From Microglena sp. YARC (taxonomy: Eukaryota > Chlorophyta > Chlorophyceae > Chlamydomonadales > Chlamydomonadaceae), in assembly GCA_022414725.1 (NCBI GenBank), contig CM039462.1, forward strand, positions 20,277,203 through 20,341,202: a stretch of DNA of 64,000 nucleotides, written 5' to 3'. Under the pieces are notes generated by a model. It was not told the origin of the DNA. It ran no database searches and was given only the letters and a program-made list of their open reading frames with translations. The translations under genes and the position numbers were made by a program. Within the stretch, counting starts at the first letter, position 1, and every line of letters starts with the position of its first letter. Shown here piece after piece: positions 1 to 9,751 of the stretch.

Positions 1-11
1 GATATAACTTA

Positions 12-105
12 GTGGTTGGCCCCGGTGAAAGCAAACGGGCTGGCCCCCTCAACCTCACGCCTAGTAATAAGGCGTACTATTTCTTTATTTATTGTAGATA
101 TCACA
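12..105 (-). repeat. Dispersed short repeat (ATTT-tail family), copy 1
   Basis: This stretch shares its sequence with 10505-10595 and 36105-36205. All three contain a core reading, on one strand, GAGGTTGAGGG followed by CCAGC.CGTTTGCTTGCACTGG and GGCC, and all have an AATAAATA-type run at the other end. The AT-rich tail with a conserved body suggests a SINE or a 5'-truncated LINE 3' end. The copy may begin before the window. No coding capacity is seen. Confidence 0.6.
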
Positions 106-214
106 TACCGTCATCATTTGCATGCAGAAGCATTAGCTTCATTTGTTTCAGCATTGCACTCCATTCCTTGTTTCTCAGAAATACAGACCTGCGGCAAGGT
201 GGGGAGGGTAGTAT

Positions 215-426
215 CAGGGATTTTTATTTCCCCTATATAAAGCGATTTGACTCCGCTTTAGCGAAATTATCGCGATACAAAAAGTAAAAAAAAGTTTATT
301 TTCTTGCCTTCAATGGCCCTAAAAAGCTACAAAAAGCTATAGAAAGCACTAGGACGCTGTCCATGGAGGAGGCCTAAAACCATAAAGCTAGAAGAAACCC
401 ACTTTCAGATTTGAAAAAAAATCACT
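215..426 (+). mobile_element. Non-autonomous DNA element with 9-bp TSD, copy 1
   Basis: The element begins CAGGGATTTTT and ends AAATCACT. It is bounded by a perfect 9-bp direct repeat, GGGTAGTAT, at 206-214 and 427-435. The related copy at 9149-9371 also has its own perfect 9-bp duplication. The ends are only weakly inverted (AGGGAT against AGTGAT). A 9-bp TSD is typical of Mutator-like elements, so a MULE-derived MITE is the best guess. No ORF of note is present. Confidence 0.75.
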
Positions 427-429
427 GGG

Positions 430-486
430 TAGTATGTATGTTACAGTCCAGCGGTACGCAAAATAGGCTTAAGGGACTGGCCCAGC
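430..486 (+). repeat. Partial end of the AGTCCAGGGG inverted-repeat element
   Basis: Resembles the left arm of the element at 532-809 (ATGTTACAGTCCAGNGGTA, then AAATAGGCTTAAGGGACT). Only one arm is present. Confidence 0.55.
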
Positions 487-531
487 CCCCACCCTCACAC
501 TACCACTACACCACCACCACTTTATGTATGT

Positions 532-809
532 TACAGTCCAGGGGTAGGCCAAATAGGCTAAAGCGACTTGCCCAACCGTGTAGGAAGGGCTTTAAAAGAA
601 AAAGCACAGATGAACTGAACCCCAAACAAGGTGGGGAGGGAAAGCCAAGTTCAGTTCAGCACGCCATCCATTACTGTAGCACAAACTCAGGGCCCCCGTC
701 TGTAAAACCCATTATTTGGGGTTCAGTTCATCAGTGCTTTTTCTTTTTAAGCCCTTCCTACACGGTTGGTAAAGACCCTTTAGACTATTTGGTCTACCCC
801 TGGACTGCA
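532..809. mobile_element. Foldback/MITE-like element with about 100-bp inverted arms
   Basis: The left arm runs from AGTCCAGGGGTAGGCCAAAT through GGAAGGGCTT and AAAAGCAC to GAACTGAACCCCAAA. Its reverse complement is recognisable at 695-807, ending CTACCCCTGGACTG. The arms exceed 100 bp and leave a short centre. Copies or single arms lie at 430-486, 12444-12505, 14633-14851, 23990-24062, 43012-43085 and 47660-47675. No coding capacity is visible. It resembles a foldback element or a very short DNA transposon derivative. A LINE fragment has inserted into its right end. Confidence 0.7.
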
Positions 810-811
810 AT

Positions 812-881
812 TGAAATTGAAATTGAAATTGTTACATCCGTGTAGAACCGTTACTCACAGGACGTGAAGTTAAGGACACCA
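812..881 (-). mobile_element. 5'-truncated LINE 3' end (TTTCAA-tail family), copy 1
   Basis: On the minus strand this is the last ~70 bp of the element seen at 7224-8020 (TGGTGTCCTTAACTTCACG...GGATGTAAC) followed by a (TTTCAA)n tail. It is flanked by a perfect 17-bp direct repeat (TACCCCTGGACTGCAAT, 795-811 and 882-898), part of which is the end of the foldback element. A long TSD plus 5' truncation and a short tandem tail indicate target-primed reverse transcription. Confidence 0.85.
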
Positions 882-1057
882 TACCCCTGGACTGCAATAT
901 ACATACACGCACACAAGTCTCCCTGTTTTCTGCAACTCTGCCCTTAGTCCTTCAGCCCAGTAACCAGAAAAACGAGCTTGATCCTAAGCTTTGATTCTGG
1001 GTCACAAACAAATTCCGCAAATTCAAATTCAAGTTCAAGTTCAAGGTCAAGGTGAGC

Positions 1058-1354
1058 TTACTTCCTGGTGTCTCGTGATTTGAATAGATTCTTCAAGTGA
1101 ACCAGCCGCATGCAAGCTGCATCTGCGCTGGCGGCCCGAGTGGTGTTGAACTTGCTGAAGCTGGAGGCATGGTGGATGAAGAAGGTACGAATGTACTCAG
1201 GACGCACAATGCTTTTAACTTCAGGTTGCCTCCTCGTGTTGATTACATTGTACCTCAATATAGGATGATTTTTAAGGGGTGTCTCAGGCAGCCATATAGG
1301 CAGCTCAGGTTGGGTGCGGTTCCAGTTTGATACCACTGTGTGGTATCTCTGCAC
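1058..1354 (-). CDS. GT92-like gene, exon 4 (C-terminal block)
   Basis: The acceptor reads CATTTACAG at 1355-1363 and the frame opens V-Q-R-Y-H in phase 0, matching the donor phase of exon 3. Residues include WLPETPLKNHPILRYNV and KSIVRPEYIRTFFIHHAS, resembling the conserved His-containing C-terminal block of DUF23 proteins. The frame ends at TAA 1058-1060, which overlaps a good GTAAGC donor (exon would then end at 1062). Upstream bases of the gene to position 1 are repeats, so termination here is more likely but not proven. Confidence 0.7.
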   Translation of the reverse strand: MQRYHTVVSNWNRTQPELPIWLPETPLKNHPILRYNVINTRRQPEVKSIVRPEYIRTFFIHHASSFSKFNTTRAASADAACMRLVHLKNLFKSRDTRK

Positions 1355-4300
1355 CTGTAAATGGTGAGGTGGCAGTATTCTTAGCATTGCGGACAGGTTG
1401 GACAAGGTCCATTATCATCATCACCATCATCATCATCATCGAAACCGTTATGATACAAATCATGCTGATGCTCATCATCATCATCATCATCATCATCATC
1501 AACATCATCATTATCATCATCGAAACCGTTATGATAAAAATCATGCTGATGCTGATGCTCATCATCATCATCATCATCATCATCGTCATCATCAACATCA
1601 TCGAAACCGTTATGATAAAAATCATGCTGATGCTGATGCTGATGCTCATCATCATCATCATCATCATCATCAACATCATCATCATCGTCACCGTTATGAT
1701 ACAAATCTTGCTGATGCTCATCATCATCATCATCATCATAACCACCATGATCACGTCCAAACTTTCACACCCTGCCTTAACAACAATTCTCACCTTGACA
1801 TTGACCAAAGTGGCCAGCGCTTTGAGCGCACAAATGTCAAATTGGTCAGTGCTTTGTAGTGCAAAAAGCGCAAAAACTGCGCGCTGCGCCCACATGGGAT
1901 TGAAAAAACTGTGCAAAACGAGCAGTGGGGCTCAAATCGGCAGCGCGCCAGCGCACAAAAGTGCGCGCTTTGAAGTACCCTGCAATCCTCACCTTGATAT
2001 TGACTGATGTTGACCCCAAGCAGCGTCCAATGAGATCCTAAAACCAGGGTACAATTGAAGATTGTTCGTTTGTGTTTAGAAATTTTATTGTTTGTGTGTA
2101 ATGATAAAGCCTGGTGGGGCCTGGTATTAAGGGGGGCCCGCCTTTTGGCGGTAGGGAACGGGCTGCTAATATGGGTTCTGTGTAGCGATTTGGGTTTGAG
2201 TGCAGGAATCTCAAATCGGATCTCATATAGCGATAATTTTGCCAAAACGGGGTCAAAACTAGCGATCGCTATATATAGCAGAAAAAATAATCCCTGGCTG
2301 CTATCTTACCTCGACAAAGCTACCATGGCTGTTGACAGCGACCGCGAACACTAAAGCGTACCCGTAGGGATTTGGACCCGGCACCTTCTTCGGTCAAGGA
2401 GCTCAGTTTGCGTGTTTGTTGTTACAGTCCAGGGGTAGGCCAAACACAGGTGAACAGAACAGGGTACAATTGAAGATTGTTTGTTCAAAAATTGCAGCAG
2501 AATGTAGCGGATGAATATGGGCTAAGCAAGCTTGAATTGCCATGTGCTCTGTCTCAAAGATTAATGAAGAAACTCTCCAGCTCTTTCCCAAGGCTAGCAG
2601 CCCATGTCCATCCTCTTGACCCCTTGTCCATCCTCTTGACCGACCCATGTCCATCCTCTTGATTCCTTGTCAGTCCCCAACCTTTGTAATGTTGTTCCGT
2701 TACTAATGTACTTCTCTTGAGCCATACAGATTTTACTTTGAGCTTGGAGGTACCACAGGACTACGGACAATCATCGATTCCATCCCGAGCGCTCATAAGT
2801 GCTTCTTACGACGACCACTGAAACCATCCTCAGAGCTCATAAGTGCTCGTTACGCCGATCACTAGAACCGTCCCGAGCGCTCATAAGTGCTCTTTACGCC
2901 GATCACCGGAAATATCCCGAGCGCTCATAAGTGCTCCTTACGCCAATCACTGGAACCATCCCGAGCGCTTATAAGTGCTCCTTACGCTGCCACTGGTACC
3001 ATCATGAGCCCTGATAAGTGCTCCTTACGCCCGCCACTGGAACCATCCCGAGCTCTCATAAGCGCTCTTTACGCCGATCACTGGAACCATCCCGAGCGCT
3101 CATAAGTGCTCCTTACGCCCGCCACTGGTACCATCATGAGCCCTAATAAGTGCTCTTTACGCCTATCACTGGAACCATCCCCATAACCTGTACATGCAAC
3201 ATCACATATTACAAGCCCTATATAGACAACACCACATATCATAAGACTGTACATACAACACCACTTATCATAAGACTGTACAAGCAACACCACATATATA
3301 GGGAACGGCAACCACTATAAGTGTTCGAAAAACTAATATTAACTAACATTATTACAGTGTCACAATAATATTGGTTTTGCAAATAAATTCAAAATTCTGG
3401 TGAGACAGCTCGTCGGTCTAATATTATCTAACATTCACTAATATTAACTAACTTAGCCTTTCCCTACACATATCACAAGACTGCACATACAACATCACTT
3501 ATCACAAGCTAAACCCTTACTATGAATAGAGGTTGGCCATGTTATATAATATTAGTCGGACGAGCCGTCTCACCAGAATTTTGAATTTATTTAAAAAACC
3601 AATATTATTGTGACACTATAATAATATGAGATAATATTAGCTTTTCAACCACTAATATTAGTTGCCGTTCCCTAACTATGGGGGATACAAATCCATTCAA
3701 AAAATCCAAAGCACTCACCTTAATAGTCGTGGGCTTATTATTGTGACACTATAATAATAGTAGTTAATATTAGTTCTTTTTACACTTATATTAGTTGCCG
3801 TTCCCTACTTAGCACAAGCTAAACACTAACTATGGAGGATACAAATCCATTCCAAATGGATAACAACTTTTGTACAACTTCACTTTTGGCTCAATTGTTA
3901 TTTAATAGTTTGAGGATAAGCTCTATCCAAAGCGAAGATGCGGTACGGCAGCTTTTTTCTTCCCCCCCCCCTGATATTAGCTTTTCAAACACTAATATTA
4001 GTTGCCGTTCCCTAACTATGGGGGATACAAATCCATTCCAAAAATCCAAAGCGCTCACCTTGATAGCAGTGGGCTGACCATCGGGGCTACACAAGTATTC
4101 ATCAATGTCTATCATTGCTAAGTAAACCTTTTGGCTAGAAAAGGCCAGCAGAGCATGGTTGTAAACAATGCGCTGGTCAAAATACGGACGCTCTGAGAAG
4201 AAAGGAACCTCCTGCAGTGAGGGACAGATACAGAGACGCAAGTGAGGGCCAAAGACAGAGACAGAGACAGAGACGTAAGTGAGGGCCAAAGACAGAGACA

Positions 4301-7185
4301 GAGACAGAGACGCAAGTGGGGGCCATAGACAGAGACAGAGACAGAGAGGGCAAGAAGAGGCAGTGAGGGCTAGAGACAGTGAGGGAAAGGAACCTCCTGC
4401 AGTGAGGGCCAGAGACAGAGACGCAAGTGAGGGCCAGAGACAGAGACAGAGACAGAGAGGGTAAGGAGAGACACAAGTGAGGGCCAGAAAACATAGACAG
4501 TGAGGGCAAGGAGAGACAGTGAGGGCCAGAGACAGTGAGGGAAAGGAACCTCAAGCAGTGAGGGTCAGAGATAGAGACGCAAGTGAGGGCCAGAGACAGA
4601 GACAGATACAGAGACAGAGAGGGCAAAGAGAGACAGTGAGGGAAAGGAACCTCCTGCAGTGAGGCCCAGAGACAGAGACAGCGACAAAGAGGGCAAGGAG
4701 AGACAGTAAGGCTAGAGACAGTGAGGGAAAGGAACCTCAAGCAGTGAGGGTCAGAGATAGAGACACAAGTGAGGGCCAGAGACAGAGACAGAGACAGAGA
4801 GGGCAAAGAAAGACAGTGAGGGAAAGGAACCTCCTGCAGTGAGGCCCAGAGACAGAGACGCAAGTGAGGGCCGGAGACAGAGACAGAGACAGATACAGAG
4901 ACAGAGAGGGCAAAGAGAGACAATGAGGGCTAGAGACAGTGAGGGAAAGGACCGTCCTGCAGTGAGGCCCAGAGACAGAGACAGTGACGCAAGTGAGGGC
5001 CAGAGGCAGAGACAGAGAGGGCAAGGAGAGACAGTGAGGGCTAGAGACAGTGAAGGAAAGGGAGATCCTGCAGTGAGGGCCAGAGACAGAGACAGAGAGG
5101 GTAAGGAGAGACAGTGAGGGCTAGAGACAGTGAAGGAAAGGGAAATCCTGCAGTGAGGGCCAGAGACAGAGACAGAGAGGGTAAGGAGAGACAGTGAGGG
5201 CTAGAGACAGTGAAGGAAAGGGAAATCCTGCAGTGAGGGCTAGAGACAGACAGAGACAGAAAGGGCAAGGAGAGACAGTGAGGGTAAGGAACCCCCTGCA
5301 GTGAGGGACAGAGACAGAGATGCAAGTGAGGGCCAGAAACAGAGACAGAGATAGTGAGGGCCAGAGACAGTGAAGGAAAGGAACCTCCTGTAGTGAGGGC
5401 CCCACCCCATCCCCAACCACCCAACCACCCTACCACCAAGGGACCTCCTGCAGTAAGGACCCCACCCCACCCCCAACCACCCAACCACTCAACCACCCTA
5501 CCACCAAGGAACCTCCTGCAGCGAGGGCCCCACCCCGCCCCCAACCACCCAACCACTCAACCACCCTACCACCAAGGGACCTTCTGCAGTGAAGGCCCCA
5601 CCCCACCCCCAACCACCCAACCACTCAACCACCCAACCACTCAACCACCCTACCACCAAGGGACCTCCTGCAGTGAGGGCCCCACCCCACCCCCAACCAC
5701 CCAACCACTCAACCACCCTACCACCAAGGGACCTCCTGCAGTGAGGGCCCCACCCCACCTCCAACCACCCAACCACTCAACCACCCTACCACCAAGGGAC
5801 CTCCTGCAGTGAGGGCCCCACCCCACCCCCAACCACCCAACCACTCAACCACCCTACCACCAAGGGACCTCCTGCAGTGAGGGCCCCACCCCACCTCACC
5901 CTGAACCACTTAACCACCCTACCACCAAGGAACCTCCTACAGTGAGGGACTGTAGCAGGATAAGCTTGCTACAGTGGTAATGGTCAGGTCTACGCCGAGA
6001 GCACTCGACGTCCTAACTGTCCATAACCATGCCAAGTAATAGCTAGCGCTCGCATCCCGGTAGCATATACTAGAACTGGTAACCTACACTGGAACCGGTC
6101 CTGGTCCCGGTAACCGCACGCCGTTGCTAAGCTTAGCTCCAGCTAGTGCTATCAGAATAAAAAAACTCGAACAAGCCCACCGATGTGCGCTGTGCGTGTG
6201 CTATATATATTATATATCGGAGTCGAGCGACTCAATAATAAACTACGATACCTATAAATGTATCCGTGTCTTTAGGCGCCTCCATCTGTCTGTTACTAGT
6301 CTATTCACGCTATTCACATACCACTGCCTAACTTCGTTCCGCTACAGGGACAAACAGAGACGCAAGGAGTTATAGCAACTCAGTGGATAATTTGGAATTG
6401 AGAGGCATGGGTTGTACTTTGTTACTCGACTTTTTCAGGCCAAAGTTACGACAATTCTCCCAGAATTCCCAAAATCCTCGGGATTTAGGCCAAATCTGAG
6501 GTACAAACTACAATCTACAACCTGTTTCGAAAGATCGTAATCCAAATCATTCGCATTATTGCTTGAAGCTGTGGTGGTAAGCACTACTGTGCAGGGTACT
6601 TCAAATGGCCAAATTGGCCAGCGCTTTAGCGCAATTGAAAACAAAAAAACTGCGCTTTGTAGTGCAAAAAGCACAAAAAATGCTTGCTGCGCCCACAGGG
6701 GGGTGCAAAAAACTGCGCTTAAAGCGCAGAGGGGGTCAAAAAGTCAGCGCTCAAAAGCGCAAAAGCGCGCGCTTTGAATTACCCTGCTACTGTGTTTGCG
6801 CATTGAGGTCTCATACAACCTAGTGTATGAGTACGGATGTCAATATTGTACTGGTCACCAAGATTATCAGGCGATATATCGATACATTGCACAATATTGT
6901 ACATTATAGGTAATGATAACGCCTGGTGGCGCGTGGTGTAAAGGGAGCCCGTCGTACGCGGGTGGGGAGTGGTCTCCTACCTCAACTGGACAAGCTACCA
7001 TCGCGGTTGACAACGACCTGCAACGCCAAGAGCGACCGAAGGGGCAGTCGAACCCCCGACTCTTCATCCTCAAGCGATCTGGTCTACCACTAGACCATTG
7101 TATATCACTGAAAGGGGCTGTTGTACACTATATTTATACGAAATATCTATTTATATATATACGATATCGTACTTGGTAACCCTAC

Positions 7186-7219
<34 letters not shown>

Positions 7220-8646
7220 GTCAGACTCATTCACAAGGCCATCTGCACTGGAGGCCTGGGCTCCCGCAGAATAATTATGGACGCTGGCATGGAAGATGAC
7301 CTCCCTAGGGGGGTCCTAGGCAAACGTCTCCCTGCCTGGCTACGCCATTCCTCTATTACTGAAGAGGACTGGAAGAGAATGAGACCTGACCTTGCCATCC
7401 TACCCGACAAAGACTCTCCTACCTGTATAATTGATAAAGAGATATGGCTCCTTGAGCTTGGCTACTGCTCTGATACCAACCATGCTACCAAGTTTATCAC
7501 TAAACATGCCCAGCATGTTAGCCTAGTAGATGGCCACCAATCGGCTGGATATCTTGTTCACTACATAGCTATCACAATTCGAACAACAGGTACTATCCCA
7601 ACCTCTTTTTTGACCTCTATGGCTACGCTTGGACTTGACAGATTGTGTGCCATTAAACTGGCGGACACTGTCCACTCCCACTCTATTTCTAGCTTTCAAA
7701 GTATTTTACAGTGCAGACGTTTTATGGAAGCACACCCCGGGTCGATACCCGGGGACTAGCACACAGACCGTGCCCCCCCTCATTTTTCAGTCTAGCCAGT
7801 TACTTTGTGTTGGTGCTTCCAAACCGGGGTGAAAAACCCCCGTAGTACGGCGCACTGGCATAATGTGGCCAACGGGGTCAGGCATCGGTGGTGATTCTTT
7901 TTAAATGAGGCGGCCCTGCGGTGACTATAGCTAGCTCCGGCTTACGCTATGGTGTCCTTAACTTCACGTCCTGTGAGTAACTGTATTACACGGATGTAAC
8001 AATTTCAATTTCAATTTCAATATATGTATGTCAAGGGGGGGGCAAAAAAAAGTGAAAGACCCCATCCCAAAAAAGTGTGAAGGCACCCTTCTACAGACCC
8101 CCCTCCCCCCCCCCGGCTTCGGAACTCACAGTACGGCCACTATCTCAGCCACCACGTAGTGTTATAGTGTCTAAGCACGCTCATTTTACAGGGTTTTAAA
8201 AGATCTATCCATTGAGGTTGGTCTCGAGACCATTGGGAATGTTTAAAACATAGGAGATCATCATCATCAATGTTGCTGCCTCTGTTGCCACCGCCCCATC
8301 AGCTTTCATAGCGCTCAAAGGCTGAAAAAAACCGAAATTAAATTCTTTGATGCGCTGCTGAATCTCGACTTCTGTTCGACTGCAGCCAAGCACGCAAGAG
8401 AATTCTGATGGCGACCTAGGTTTCTGTGGTCGCGGCAAAGCAACTGTTTACCGCACTTAGGTAGTAGGTAGTGCCATTTGATCGTGGGTCCATCGAATAA
8501 CATCAACTAGCACTAGGCACCAGAACGACAACAGACGCCCAGTGACGGGAAGGGAAAAAGAAGAAGCAGTATCATGAGGTCTTGCTCTGTACGTCGTTGT
8601 ACAAGTGTTGGTTAGGGCGTTGTGGGAGGAGAAAGAGAGAGGGGGA

Positions 8647-8726
<80 letters not shown>

Positions 8727-8892
8727 CCCCCCCCCCCCCCCTGGCCCTGGGCAAATATGTGGTGGGTCTGTCCCCCAATATAATATATGGACAGGATTTA
8801 GTAGAAGAACACCCTAGTTCCACTCCTATGTCATTCTGAGGGCTAGAAAAAAAGTGCCTGAAAAGTACCTAATTTTTTGAAAATGTCAGATT

Positions 8893-8926
<34 letters not shown>

Positions 8927-9690
8927 CGGCCCCAAATTAGGAGGACCAATACTTTTTTTCTACTGGGCCAAATTAAGAAATAAGACCGGATTCTTCATCC
9001 TCTCTAAGATATCTACATAGTTGGACGATGGGGTCATTTTGGTTAGAAGTTGCCCCCCCCCCCCTGATATATGTTTATACAATATACGTGTAAAATATAT
9101 CTAACCGATATCGTACTTGACAACGCTATACATGAGGAGTGATAAGACCAGGGATATGTTTTTCCGCTATATATAGCGATCGCTAGTTTTGACTCCGTTT
9201 TGGAGAAATTATCGCTGTAAAAAAGTAAAAAAAAAGTGTTTTTTATTTGGCCCCCAATGCCCCCCAAAAGCAACAAAAAGCTACAAAAACCATTAAAACG
9301 CTGTCCCTGGAGGAGGGCTAGAACCATAAAGCTAGAAAAAACCCACTTTCAGGTTTGAAAACAAAATCACTTGATAAGACAACCTTGACCTTGCATATGG
9401 TTAGGGAACAACAACTAATATAAGTGTTTTAAAAACAAGATTAACTAATATTATGACAGTGACACAATAATATTAGTTTTTCAAATGAATTCGAAATTCA
9501 GGTGAGACGGCTCGTCTGACTAATATTATATGATATTGTTCATTCACTAATATTATATAACATAGCCGACCCCTACATATGGTGGAAGGAATTGGAAGGA
9601 GTGCGATTGATGATAGCTCCAGTGCAATACCACACGAAGGTTGGCCAGCAGAATTATATTGTAGAGATGGATGAAGACAGAGACAGAGAC

Positions 9691-9751
<61 letters not shown>

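Noticed and set aside
1305..2007. Long ORFs on both strands (poly-His, poly-Asp, poly-Ile/Met)
   Set aside because: They are six-frame readings of a CAT triplet repeat.
4177..5909. ORFs of up to 248 codons on both strands
   Set aside because: All come from GACAGA and CCCAACCA minisatellites in an intron; the repeat sequence explains their openness.
7030..7108. A tRNA gene on the minus strand
   Set aside because: D-arm and T-loop sequences are tRNA-like, but the anticodon loop lacks U33, the T-stem closing pair is broken and the acceptor stem does not pair. A SINE head fits better.
8205..8506. Minus-strand ORFs with a Cys/His-containing segment
   Set aside because: Two overlapping short frames, no conserved zinc-finger spacing, no splice-site support.
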